Shown here: positions 8,918 to 16,998 of the stretch, piece after piece | How positions within the stretch are numbered: the stretch's first letter is position 1 | Layout of the letters: each line of letters starts with the position of its first letter | NCBI RefSeq assembly: GCF_005502275.1 | Contig: NZ_SWLZ01000034.1 | Span: 1 to 32,169 of the forward strand | DNA from: Robertmurraya siralis | GTDB lineage: Bacteria > Bacillota > Bacilli > Bacillales > Cytobacillaceae | Direction: 5' to 3' | Length of the DNA stretch: 32,169 bases | Made by a program: the position numbers and the translations under genes | Notes under the pieces: generated by a model | Seen by the model: only the letters and a program-made list of their open reading frames with translations | The model's database searches: none | What the model was told of the DNA's origin: nothing

Positions 8918-9075
8918 GAAAATTGTAGCTAGGGTTCCGCTATTGTTACTAGGACAGTGTCCAAGGGCTACATCTTTTACAATATGTAAAAGGCACCTAT
9001 TGACATAAAAGGTCCGAGGGGAAAGGTTCAGCGTATTTGTTATGCGCCGAATTCCTTCTCTTCAGACCTTTTTTT
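8918..9075 (+). promoter_or_regulatory. ykkC-family riboswitch with terminator, probably subtype 2c
   Basis: The leader carries the conserved ykkC core: CTAGGGTTCCG at 8929-8939, GTCCAAGGGCTAC at 8959-8971 and ATAAAAGGTCCGAGGGG at 9005-9021. TGTAGC (8924-8929) pairs with GCTACA (8967-8972), closing the first domain; ACCT (8995-8998) can pair with AGGT (9010-9013) in the second. The 3' part of the aptamer is also the 5' arm of a long imperfect hairpin (9009-9070) followed by seven T. Aptamer and terminator thus exclude each other, which predicts that ligand turns expression on. The gene behind it is a NUDIX hydrolase, the typical partner of ykkC subtype 2c, which senses nucleoside diphosphates. 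The family is seen in the sequence; the subtype is inferred from the gene. Confidence 0.78.
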
Positions 9076-9095
9076 ATTTCAAGGAGGTCTATATT

Positions 9096-9507
9096 ATGAG
9101 AAGAATCGATGAGTTAAAAGCCGGTGTTGCCATTATTATCTTAAATAAGGAGAAGCAAATTCTGTTGCAAAAACGGGCCGATGTAGAACTTTGGGGCATT
9201 CCTTCAGGACATATAGAAATAGGTGAGACAGTGTCCGAGGCGGCTATTCGAGAAGTAAAAGAAGAAACCAATTTGGATATAAGTATAAAAAAGTTAATTG
9301 TTTGAATACCCAAATGGAAAAGTAATACACTTTATTACAACTTGCTTTCTGGCTGAAATTACAGGTGGAGAGCTTAAATGCAATTCAAACGAGTCGCTAG
9401 AAATTAAGTTTTTTGAACAGTCTGATCTACCGCAAGATTTATTAAAAATGCATCCCAGGTGGTTGGAAGATGCTTTATCCAATAAAGAACTAGCATTTAT
9501 TCGTTAA
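9096..9507 (+). pseudogene. NUDIX hydrolase broken by an internal deletion/frameshift
   Basis: The first part (9096-9305) starts with MRRIDELKAG after an AAGGAGG site and holds an intact Nudix box: GHIEIGE, then REVKEETNL with the right spacing, for Mg-dependent cleavage of a nucleoside diphosphate-X substrate. It stops at TGA 9303-9305. The rest of the family sequence (FEYPNGKVIHFITTCF... to RWLEDAL) continues in the +1 frame to 9507. The two parts do not simply join. Compared with the usual order in this family, about nine or ten residues between LI and FEYPNG are missing, so the change looks like a deletion of roughly 28 bp rather than one lost base. The strand order and the Trp-rich tail remain recognisable. 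A sequencing error cannot be excluded, but the missing codons argue against it. Confidence 0.75.
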
Positions 9508-9552
9508 AACAAACACGAGTTGAATGAAAAAGCCTCATTCAATCTGAAATTC

Positions 9553-9636
9553 AAAAAAGCTTGTGGTGGTGGTGACCCCACAAAGTTAGAGTTAAAAATC
9601 TAACCTCTGGGGTGCAGTACTACCTCAAGCTTTTTT
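9553..9636. terminator. Long bidirectional terminator with an IS-end-like core
   Basis: AAAAAAGCTTG (9553-9563) pairs with CAAGCTTTTTT (9626-9636), giving poly-T tails on both strands. It therefore can serve the NUDIX transcript (plus) and the siderophore-binding gene (minus). Inside the outer stem sits a second palindrome, 9574-9620, related to the IS3 end at the right of the window. Confidence 0.75.
9574..9620. repeat. Solo IS3-end-like palindrome
   Basis: The 32 bases at 9583-9614 are identical to 32064-32095, the subterminal hairpin of the IS3-type element at the window end. Here the right side continues as GGGGTGCAGTAC, which is what the right terminal repeat of that element should look like. 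The left side is a decayed copy (GACCCCACAAAG). It could be an extreme internal deletion of an IS with both ends fused. Confidence 0.6.
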
Positions 9637-9704
9637 GTTTACTTATAGCTTTGTGATTTTGAATTTTCCATAATTGCAAAACAGCTTTCGCTAAAAAAAC
9701 TCCC

Positions 9705-10688
9705 TTACTTCACAATACTCTTTAAAATATTATCAATAATTTGTCCGTTTGCTATTGCTCCAGTATAGAGCCAGCTTTCATCCGGAGTGAATTCGAACAC
9801 GTTGCCAGCCTTAACAGCAGGGATGTTTTTCCACAACGCCTCATTTAACGCTGAAGAACCGCTCGCTGAATCGCTGTTGATCAAGAATAAATATTCCGCA
9901 TCAAGTTCGACTAATTTCTCTAATGAAATGGCATTCCAGTTGCTTTCTGCACTAGCTGATATTTCTTGAACAACCTTTGGTACCTGAAGACCTAAATCTT
10001 GATACATAACAGCACCGCTTGATAGGGAATCACTCACGACAAAGAAGCTGCCGCCAACGAGCCAAATCGCTGCTGCTGAAGGATTTCCAAGCTTATTTTC
10101 GATTTGTTCCTTCGCCCCTTTTGCTTTTGCATCATACTCTTCTAATACCTTTTTCGCTTCGTCCTCTTTGCCGAACACTTCACCTACACGAAGTAATTCA
10201 TCGCGCCAGTCGTTATTTTCCTCAGTTCCGATCACATATGTCGGAGCTATTTTATTATATTGCTCGTATTTTCCACCTTCAACCATACTTGCTGAATCCA
10301 TAATAAGTAAATCTGGAGAAAATTGCTGAACCGCCTCAAACGGTAAATCGTGTGGAATCGTTGGAACATCTTTTAGTTCTCCTTGCAAATACCCTTGAAT
10401 GCTGGTACCATCTTTAACGCTCCATTGGGCAACCGGAATAATTCCTAACGCAACTAAATGGTCTTCAAGATATGTAGCAATCACCCGTTCAGGATTTGCT
10501 GGAACCGTTACTTCATTGCCCATTGCATCCGTCAACACACGTTCCGTTGAAGACTCTGCATCCGTCTCTAGCTCCGTTTGCTCATTTTCTTTTGGTTCGG
10601 ATTGACTATTTTCTGTTTCTCCACAAGCAGTTAACGTCACAAGCAGCAATCCAGCTCCAAGTAGTTGCATCAATTTCTGTTTTATCAT
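9705..10688 (-). CDS. Siderophore-binding lipoprotein of an iron ABC transporter
   Basis: A 327-residue substrate-binding protein of the FecB/FhuD class. It has a lipoprotein signal (VTLTAC, lipid Cys at 22), an acidic Glu/Ser-rich linker to about residue 50, then a TroA-like domain opening with VLTDAMGNEVTVPANPERV and holding FSPDLLIMDS and LVELDAEYLFLINSD. It would capture a ferric siderophore outside the membrane for the two permeases encoded divergently. The start at 10688 follows AGGAGG with six-base spacing; an upstream frame to 10724 is not needed. The divergent arrangement with two permeases and no ATPase resembles B. subtilis yfiY with yfiZ-yfhA (hydroxamate siderophores), but the ligand cannot be read from sequence. 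Iron regulation is supported by the Fur box. Confidence 0.88.
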   Translation of the reverse strand: MIKQKLMQLLGAGLLLVTLTACGETENSQSEPKENEQTELETDAESSTERVLTDAMGNEVTVPANPERVIATYLEDHLVALGIIPVAQWSVKDGTSIQGYLQGELKDVPTIPHDLPFEAVQQFSPDLLIMDSASMVEGGKYEQYNKIAPTYVIGTEENNDWRDELLRVGEVFGKEDEAKKVLEEYDAKAKGAKEQIENKLGNPSAAAIWLVGGSFFVVSDSLSSGAVMYQDLGLQVPKVVQEISASAESNWNAISLEKLVELDAEYLFLINSDSASGSSALNEALWKNIPAVKAGNVFEFTPDESWLYTGAIANGQIIDNILKSIVK

Positions 10689-10738
10689 TGGAATCCTCCT
10701 AGGAATATGGTAAGATATACTCAAAAATACAGATTAAC

Positions 10739-10788
10739 TGATAATGATTATCGGTTTCAATTAAAATACAAAATTACGATAATGTCAA
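10739..10788. promoter_or_regulatory. Fur box and divergent iron-responsive promoters
   Basis: TGATAATGATTATCG (10739-10753) matches 14 of 15 positions of the Bacillus Fur box TGATAATNATTATCA. For the binding-protein gene, the minus strand has TTGACA (10783-10788), 17 bp and TTTAAT (10760-10765), so the box overlaps the start of transcription. For the permeases, the plus strand has TTTCAA (10755-10760), 17 bp and GATAAT (10778-10783), with the box directly upstream of the -35. One box could control both directions. Confidence 0.85.
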
Positions 10789-10840
10789 TATCCTATCACA
10801 AATAATTTTGTCTATTCTTTGAAGAAAGTAGTTACGAACC

Positions 10841-11866
10841 ATGCCAAAAAATACTCAGAATGAACTGCATAGCAATTATCTTATTGGAACAATTATTTTA
10901 ATCGGCGGTGGTGTTCTTCTTTTTTTCACCATGATTTCTTCCATCCATTTTGGAGCTGCCGATCTCAGTTTTAAATCGGTATGGGAAGCCATTTTTTCCT
11001 ATGATGGGGACAAATCTTCCCATGTCATTGTCCGTGAATTAAGACTACCTCGTGCCCTTGCTGCTGTTACAGTTGGAGCCGCTCTTGCCGTTGCGGGAGC
11101 GATTATGCAAGGGATGACGAGAAATCCATTAGCTTCCCCTTCAATTATGGGAGTAACAGCCGGCTCATCTTTTTTAATTGCCATTGCTTTTGCCATATTT
11201 CCGGCTATTTCATATACGGGATTAATTTCTTTTTCATTTTTAGGAGCTGCTCTTGGAACGATATTAGTATTTGGCATCTCATCCTTATCTAAGGGTGGCA
11301 TCACACCTGTTAAGCTTGCTCTTGCCGGATCAGCGATTACCTCGCTACTCAGTTCGCTCTCTACTGCGATTGGAATTCGCTTTAACGTATCAAAGGACAT
11401 TAGCTATTGGTATGCTGGAGGCGTCTCTGCTGTTCAAATGGAGCAACTGATGTACGTGGCCCCTTTTGTACTTGCTGGCCTTATTCTCGCGATTATATTG
11501 TCCCGTTCCATTTCTATCCTTAGTCTCGGTGAGGACATTGCCAAAGGATTAGGTCAGAACACTGGGGTTGTTAAGTTTCTAGGAACGATCACCGTCCTTT
11601 TTTTAACGGGGGCGGCTGTCTCCGTTGCAGGAATGATTGGCTTTGTCGGACTTGTTATCCCACATATCGCCCGTTTTCTAGTCGGAGTGGATTATCGCTG
11701 GATTATCCCTTGCTCCGCCGTATTGGGTGGGCTATTATTGCTCGTTGCCGATATTGCAAGCCGATTGCTTAACGCTCCATTTGAAACACCGGTGGGAGCA
11801 GTCACAGCAATTATCGGCGTGCCTTTCTTCCTTTACCTTGCTCGTAAAGAAGGGAGGGAGCTGTAA
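10841..11866 (+). CDS. FecCD-family iron-siderophore ABC permease, first subunit
   Basis: A 341-residue polytopic membrane protein of the BtuC/FecCD class that forms half of the transport channel. Family marks are RELRLPRALAAVTVGAALAVAGAIMQG near residue 65, then NPLASPSIMG, and near the end GFVGLVIPHIARFLVG, the loop that contacts the ATPase, followed by the DIASRLL segment. About ten hydrophobic segments fit the family. The ribosome site (GAAAG) is weak. It overlaps the second permease by one base. It would receive a ferric siderophore from the divergently encoded lipoprotein. No ATPase is encoded here; in Bacillus such systems often borrow a shared FhuC/YusV-type ATPase. Confidence 0.92.
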   Translation: MPKNTQNELHSNYLIGTIILIGGGVLLFFTMISSIHFGAADLSFKSVWEAIFSYDGDKSSHVIVRELRLPRALAAVTVGAALAVAGAIMQGMTRNPLASPSIMGVTAGSSFLIAIAFAIFPAISYTGLISFSFLGAALGTILVFGISSLSKGGITPVKLALAGSAITSLLSSLSTAIGIRFNVSKDISYWYAGGVSAVQMEQLMYVAPFVLAGLILAIILSRSISILSLGEDIAKGLGQNTGVVKFLGTITVLFLTGAAVSVAGMIGFVGLVIPHIARFLVGVDYRWIIPCSAVLGGLLLLVADIASRLLNAPFETPVGAVTAIIGVPFFLYLARKEGREL

Positions 11867-12891
11867 TGAATCATTCTTTATCAAAGGACAAGCGAAAATT
11901 TAAAATTTTAATGGCGACGACAAGCATCCTTATCGTGCTTATGTTCTTCCTTAGTATTAACGCTGGATTTATCTCGATTCCATTTAAAGAAGTGATCGAT
12001 ACGTTACTCGGAAAAGGAACAGAACACAATGAACTTACCATTTTCAGCTTTCGTTTACCACGCATCATTCTCGCCCTTTTAGTCGGGATGGGAATATCAA
12101 TTTCAGGAGCTATCCTTCAAGGGATCTCGCAAAACCCTCTTGCTGATCCAGGGATTTTAGGAATTAATTCAGGAGCCGGCTTTGCTGTCGTCCTTTATAT
12201 GTTTTTCTTTCAAGGCACGACCTTTCTGACGGGAGCATTATCGATCTTTATTATGCCCGCGGCTGCCCTGATTGGTGCTTTTGCAGCAGCGATTTTAATC
12301 TATGCAATTTCTTGGAAAAAAGGACGCGTCACTCCGGTTCGTCTACTCCTAGTTGGGATTGGGATTAATTCCGCCTTTAGTGCCGGGTTGATTGTATTTC
12401 AGATGAAGATGGAACCAATTGATTTTATGAAAGCGATCATTTGGCTTTCCGGGACAATTTGGGGAACGAACTGGACATTTGTGCTTGCATTGCTACCGTG
12501 GATTTTTATTCTTATTCCACTGACCATTTATAAATCAAGATATTTAGATGTATTACGCCTTAGCGACCCCATCGCAATTAGTGTTGGCGTCGATATTGAA
12601 AGGGAGCGGAGAATTCTCCTCTTTATTTCAGTTGCTCTTGCTGGAGCATGTGTTTCCGTCGGAGGAGGAATTACCTTTTTAGGATTAATTGCCCCGCATA
12701 TTGCGAGGCGATTGATCGGAGCAAGACATGCAAAAATCCTCCCTGCTACCGCATTAATAGGAGGACTCCTCCTTCTAAGTGCAGACACATTAGGAAGAGT
12801 AATAATGGCACCAATGGAACTGCCTGTTGGACTCGTTGTTTCGATACTTGGCGCTCCATACTTCATTTACTTGCTAGTTAAAACTGTTTAA
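11866..12891 (+). CDS. FecCD-family iron-siderophore ABC permease, second subunit
   Basis: A 341-residue partner of the preceding permease, with the same fold and marks: FSFRLPRIILALLVGMGISISGAILQG split over residues 49-75, NPLADPGILG, and GGGITFLGLIAPHIARRLIG near residue 265. The start overlaps the previous stop (TAATG) and an AGGGAGG site lies just before it, so the two are translationally coupled and likely made in equal amounts as a heterodimer. A strong terminator follows. Comparable to YfhA in the B. subtilis YfiZ/YfhA pair. Confidence 0.92.
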   Translation: MNHSLSKDKRKFKILMATTSILIVLMFFLSINAGFISIPFKEVIDTLLGKGTEHNELTIFSFRLPRIILALLVGMGISISGAILQGISQNPLADPGILGINSGAGFAVVLYMFFFQGTTFLTGALSIFIMPAAALIGAFAAAILIYAISWKKGRVTPVRLLLVGIGINSAFSAGLIVFQMKMEPIDFMKAIIWLSGTIWGTNWTFVLALLPWIFILIPLTIYKSRYLDVLRLSDPIAISVGVDIERERRILLFISVALAGACVSVGGGITFLGLIAPHIARRLIGARHAKILPATALIGGLLLLSADTLGRVIMAPMELPVGLVVSILGAPYFIYLLVKTV

Positions 12892-12900
12892 AGCAAAAAA

Positions 12901-12938
12901 AAGGTACGCTGCTCATTCATTTCCCTGCAGCGTACCTT
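12901..12938. terminator. Bidirectional terminator between convergent operons
   Basis: A perfect 12-bp stem (12901-12912 with 12927-12938). The plus side runs into TTCTCTTTTA, the minus side into eight T. It ends the permease operon and the asnO operon from opposite sides. Confidence 0.92.
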
Positions 12939-12943
12939 CTCTT

Positions 12944-13696
12944 TTAGTCCATATATCCGTCCACTAACTCATAGCATCTTTTTTCTGTCAAGTTCGCTTG
13001 AGTACTGAGATATTGCAAGGACTGCATTGATCCACCTTCATATGGGAGCGACTCTTTAGTTGCTGTTTCGTCCCTATAGATAATCCATTTTCTTTGTTCC
13101 TCTCTAAGGCTGTTCATTTCTTTTTGCGGCAATGTTTTTTCAAGTTTACGATATATTTCATTTAATGCATCATCCCAGCTTTCAAATATTTCCCCTTGGG
13201 CTTTTGTCATATCGACCTGCGTACCCGTTTCAAGGATTTTACGTTGTGATGCTAAACTTTTCTCCACGTCCTCCAGCTTCTTTAAAAAAATGGCCTTCTC
13301 GCTCGCAGCACTTAAAGCTTCCTCTTCCACTATATTTTCCTGCTGCTCTTTTTGTAATTCCGCTTCTGCTGTTTCAATCAATTGGTCTAGTTGATTTTTC
13401 ACATGATTCTCCAATCCCTCCTCCTGTAAAAGAACAAGGGCTGTCGATAACGCAGCTTCCCACCGGTGCTCTGCAATTGCTTCTTTCACTCCGTTTAAAG
13501 CAGCTAGCTGTTCATAATACCCTTTTGCTTCAGCGTCATCCGGCTTTTCTTCTAATGCTCTTTCAAAGGATGCGGTCGCTGTTTTCATATCTTCATTTTC
13601 CAAAGATATTTTGCCTTGTTTCATGGCTGTTTCATAATCACTATTTCCACAGGCGGCTAATATAAACAGACATGCCATCGCTACCAATTTCTTCAT
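12944..13696 (-). CDS. Lipoprotein with TPR-like region and DUF1311 (LprI-like) domain
   Basis: A 250-residue lipoprotein: signal MKKLVAMACLFILAAC with the lipid Cys at 16. Residues 20-85 hold a TPR-like helical pair (AMKQGKISLENEDMKTATASFERALEEKPDDAEA). A charged coiled-coil-like stretch follows near 110-160, and the last 80 residues show the DUF1311 pattern (WDDALNEIY, LREEQRKWIIYRD, EGGSMQSLQ, then LTEKRCYELV). In mycobacterial LprI this domain is tied to lysozyme inhibition; that role here is only a possibility. The start at 13696 follows AAAAGGGGAA; a longer frame to 13783 overlaps asnO and lacks support. It is the last gene of a five-gene operon, 22 bp after asnO. Confidence 0.85.
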   Translation of the reverse strand: MKKLVAMACLFILAACGNSDYETAMKQGKISLENEDMKTATASFERALEEKPDDAEAKGYYEQLAALNGVKEAIAEHRWEAALSTALVLLQEEGLENHVKNQLDQLIETAEAELQKEQQENIVEEEALSAASEKAIFLKKLEDVEKSLASQRKILETGTQVDMTKAQGEIFESWDDALNEIYRKLEKTLPQKEMNSLREEQRKWIIYRDETATKESLPYEGGSMQSLQYLSTQANLTEKRCYELVDGYMD

Positions 13697-13718
13697 TACA
13701 AATTCCCCTTTTCTCTTC

Positions 13719-15596
13719 CTATGAATGTTGCAAAACCTTCTCTTTCGTTTCAAATGGAAGCTTTCCTTCCATATAAATTTCATGCCAAATCATAAAAACA
13801 ATTACTGTCCACAATTTTCTGCTATTATCCTTTTTTCCCTTTTGATGCTCGGATAGAAGAAAAAGAATTAAATTCTTTTCAAATAAGTAATCGGTTCTAC
13901 TTTCGATAATTAATTGATAAGCCCAATCAAACATTTCCTCTCGTAGCCAATGACGAATAGGAACTGGAAATCCAAGTTTTTTTCTATTCAAAACCAATGT
14001 CGGAATCAGCCCTTCCATCGCCTTTCTTAAACTATATTTCGTCTGACTATTAGTAACCGTAACCGTATGATCAAGCTGAGAAGCTACTGTAAAAACTTCC
14101 TTATCTAAAAAAGGCACTCGCAGTTCTAAGGAATGAGCCATCGTCATTCGATCCGCCTTTACGAGAATATCTCCCGGAAGCCATGTATGAAGGTCGATAA
14201 ACTGCATCTTTTGTATATCGTGCAAATGGGGTACCTGTTGATACAATGCTTTTGTAACATTGTCATACTGCCAATCAGGATGATAGTTTTTTAGTAGTTC
14301 CTGTTTTTCTGCCTCCTGAAAAATTTTTGCGTTCCCGATATAACGCTTCTCAATGCTCGTTGCCCCCCGTTCAAGAAAACTTTTTCCTTTTACCCAATTT
14401 GGCAGTAAGCCCGCAAACGTTTTACATTCTTTTTTCAATAAAGATGGCATGTATCGGAAGTACTTCAAGGCATAAGGTTCGCGGTAAATGTTATAGCCGC
14501 CGAACAGTTCATCTGCTCCCTCACCGGAGAGCACGACTTTCACATGCTTGCTGGCCTCACGAGCAAGAAAATATAAAGGTACGAGGGCCGGATCGGCAAC
14601 CGGATCGTCTAAATGCCAAATAATTCGTGGCAGTTCTTTTATAAACTCATCAGCACTGATCACATAGCTAATATTTTCAACACCTAATTCGTACGCTGTT
14701 TCTTGAGCCAAATCAATTTCACTAAAGCCCTCCCTTTCAAACCCAACTGTAAATGTTTTAATATTAGGATTTGTCTCCTTGGCCAAAGCAACGATGCTCG
14801 TCGAATCAATCCCACCTGAAAGAAATGCTCCAACAGGAACGTCACTTCGCATATGCATAGAAACAGAATCCTTTAAAACATCCTGAATTTTATTTGTCGT
14901 TTTTTGAAACGAATCGACTTTAGGACAAAAACTAGGTTTAAAAAACACCTCTATTTCCATAGGCTGTCCAGCTTTTTTCATGAAAAATCGACCTGGCTCT
15001 AACCGTTTAATCTCTTTAGCTAATGTGTGTGGCTCTGGTACATATTGATAAGTTAAATAATGATGCAATGATTGCAAATCTAAATCACTATCATGTTGCA
15101 ATGCTATAAGAATACTCTTCTTTTCCGAGGCAAAATAAAAATCTTCTTCGTCTTCATAATAATAGAAAGGCTTAATGCCAAAATGATCTCTTGCCCCAAA
15201 TAACTCCCTTTTCTCCTGATCCCAAATGACAAAACTAAACATTCCCCGCAGTTTATAGACAGCATTTTTGCCAAGATGACTGTATAAGGCTACAATCACT
15301 TCAGTATCCGATTCGGTTTGGAAAGTATAGCCAATGGCTATTAATTCATTTCTCAGCTCGATGTAATTGTATATTTCCCCATTAAACGTAATCCAAAAAC
15401 GATTCGCAAATGCAAGAGGCTGATGGCCGCTCTCAATATCAATAATACTCAGGCGTCTAAAGCCAAGATGAACATCATCATCAAAATAATAGCCAGCGTC
15501 ATCAGGTCCCCTATGAACGATAACAGATGACATTTCATGGGCAAGTTCATGAATCCCACAATTATTTTCTCCCATATATCCGATAAAACCGCACAT
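13719..15596 (-). CDS. asnO: Asparagine synthetase, glutamine-hydrolysing (AsnO type)
   Basis: A 625-residue class II glutamine amidotransferase. The N-terminal nucleophile is C2 (MCGF), with RGPDDAG, FNGEIYNY and SDTEV glutaminase motifs. The synthetase domain has the ATP-binding SGGIDS loop at 260-265, plus SGEGADELFGGYNIYREP and KADRMTMAHSLELRVPFLD. The sequence is close to B. subtilis AsnO (YisO), including LERG...RYIGNAKIF and LNRKKLGFPVPIRHWL. The basic reaction is glutamine-dependent ATP amidation, usually of aspartate. Related enzymes such as B. subtilis AsnB amidate meso-diaminopimelate in peptidoglycan, so the true acceptor here is open. It lies 31 bp after a histidine kinase gene and 22 bp before a lipoprotein gene, an unusual setting for housekeeping asparagine synthesis. 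A GGAGAG site precedes the ATG. Confidence 0.93.
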   Translation of the reverse strand: MCGFIGYMGENNCGIHELAHEMSSVIVHRGPDDAGYYFDDDVHLGFRRLSIIDIESGHQPLAFANRFWITFNGEIYNYIELRNELIAIGYTFQTESDTEVIVALYSHLGKNAVYKLRGMFSFVIWDQEKRELFGARDHFGIKPFYYYEDEEDFYFASEKKSILIALQHDSDLDLQSLHHYLTYQYVPEPHTLAKEIKRLEPGRFFMKKAGQPMEIEVFFKPSFCPKVDSFQKTTNKIQDVLKDSVSMHMRSDVPVGAFLSGGIDSTSIVALAKETNPNIKTFTVGFEREGFSEIDLAQETAYELGVENISYVISADEFIKELPRIIWHLDDPVADPALVPLYFLAREASKHVKVVLSGEGADELFGGYNIYREPYALKYFRYMPSLLKKECKTFAGLLPNWVKGKSFLERGATSIEKRYIGNAKIFQEAEKQELLKNYHPDWQYDNVTKALYQQVPHLHDIQKMQFIDLHTWLPGDILVKADRMTMAHSLELRVPFLDKEVFTVASQLDHTVTVTNSQTKYSLRKAMEGLIPTLVLNRKKLGFPVPIRHWLREEMFDWAYQLIIESRTDYLFEKNLILFLLSEHQKGKKDNSRKLWTVIVFMIWHEIYMEGKLPFETKEKVLQHS

Positions 15597-15627
15597 ATAC
15601 TTCTCTCCATTCCCAACCAGTTTCTAA

Positions 15628-16995
15628 TTATGCTAAGGGCAACGTCACCTCAACCGTTGTACCTTTCCCGTAATTACTTTTAAAGATGATTGTGCCGCCA
15701 TGCTTTTCCACGATTTTGCGTGAAATAGCCAGGCCGAGGCCAGCTCCGACTATATTGTTGTTAATCTTGTAAAACGATTCTGCAATAAAGGGCAAATCCT
15801 CTTCCTTAATTCCAATTCCTTGATCAGAGATAGAACAAAAGAGGCTCTCGTCTTTAATGATCACGAGTATATGAATCTCTGTTCCTGCTTCTGAAAACTT
15901 TATGGCATTATCAAGCAGATTTAATAACACTTGTTTCATCTTATTGCGATCGGCAAAAATAGTAACTGGTGTGCACTCGAGCTTTATTTGGACATTTTTC
16001 TCCTCTGCCCTTTTCTCAAGCTGAGCCGCAGCCTCTTGGACAAGGTGGTCAAATTCTATTGGTCCAGGCATTAACACCATTCGATCAGATTCATATCTTG
16101 AAAAATCCAATAGATCTTCGACAAGCTCGATAAGTCGCTCTGATTCACCCTCAATCATCTTTAATCCAAATTTTTCCTCTTCTTTCGTCAAATCATCTGA
16201 GGATTGGATTGTCTCTATCCATCCTTTAATACCCGTTAAAGGCGTCCGAAGTTCGTGGGAAATAGAAGAAATAAATTCATTTTTTAACTGGTCCGTTTTG
16301 ACAATCTCATCAGCCATGTAATTCAACGTTCTAGCCATCTCACCTAATTCATGGGGAAACTCCTCTGCTATTCTTTTCTCAAACTTCCCTTTTGACATTT
16401 CTTTCGTAAAGTCAATAATCTTATTTACTGGCTTTACAATTGAATCAGCGAGCCTAAGACTTACTAGAAATACAGTAGCGGAGACAAACGCACAAACAAG
16501 AAACCCATAGGCCATTAGGCGCTCAATCATTTCATGTACGTTTGCGAGAGAAGAACCATATCGGAGAACACCAATTGCTTGTCCCTCTAATACGAGCGGG
16601 ATATAAACGGCAATGAATTCTTCACCAGAAGGTTCTACCTTTTCCTCTTCATAAACAGTCGAAAAGTTAACTATATCGGGATTTAAATTATACGTAATTT
16701 GTTCATAAAAACCTGTAGATGATTGCAATAGCTCCCCTTGCAAATTTAGCAGTTCAAGATCTGCACCCTTATACTGATAATCCTTTATAATTTGTTCACT
16801 ATAATCTTGAAGCTCTCCGTAAAGTCTTTCATTTCCTTTGTCCCATAATGGCGTTATGGCTTTTACATGGTTCTCAAAGGTATTTGCAATCCCCTGATAA
16901 TAATACTTCGTTAAAGCATAGCTCATAATCGCCAGCATTAACCCAAGGGTTAGGGTAATGATGATCATAAAATATAAAATAACTTTTCGTTTCAT
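15628..16995 (-). CDS. Membrane sensor histidine kinase with HAMP domain
   Basis: A 455-residue sensor. It has a first membrane helix at about 7-27, an extracellular domain of about 130 residues, a second helix at about 162-183, a HAMP linker, then a HisKA domain with the phosphorylated His at 247 (SHELRTPLTG). The ATPase domain shows the N box (LLNLLDNAIKFS), DQGIGI and GLGLAISRKIVEKHGG. The extracellular part resembles a PAS-like single domain and may sense an envelope signal or the co-encoded lipoproteins; the ligand is not evident. The gene begins three bases after the response regulator stop, so the two are certainly coupled. WalK- and PhoR-type kinases share this layout, but there is no cytoplasmic PAS domain. 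Confidence 0.93.
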   Translation of the reverse strand: MKRKVILYFMIIITLTLGLMLAIMSYALTKYYYQGIANTFENHVKAITPLWDKGNERLYGELQDYSEQIIKDYQYKGADLELLNLQGELLQSSTGFYEQITYNLNPDIVNFSTVYEEEKVEPSGEEFIAVYIPLVLEGQAIGVLRYGSSLANVHEMIERLMAYGFLVCAFVSATVFLVSLRLADSIVKPVNKIIDFTKEMSKGKFEKRIAEEFPHELGEMARTLNYMADEIVKTDQLKNEFISSISHELRTPLTGIKGWIETIQSSDDLTKEEEKFGLKMIEGESERLIELVEDLLDFSRYESDRMVLMPGPIEFDHLVQEAAAQLEKRAEEKNVQIKLECTPVTIFADRNKMKQVLLNLLDNAIKFSEAGTEIHILVIIKDESLFCSISDQGIGIKEEDLPFIAESFYKINNNIVGAGLGLAISRKIVEKHGGTIIFKSNYGKGTTVEVTLPLA

Positions 16996-16998
16996 ACC

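Noticed and set aside
9042-9095. Upstream start for the NUDIX gene
   Set aside because: It would begin inside the terminator hairpin of the riboswitch and include the ribosome site; the ATG at 9096 is well placed.
13132-13665. 177-codon plus-strand frame
   Set aside because: It is antisense to the DUF1311 lipoprotein gene, which has a signal peptide, ribosome site and operon context.
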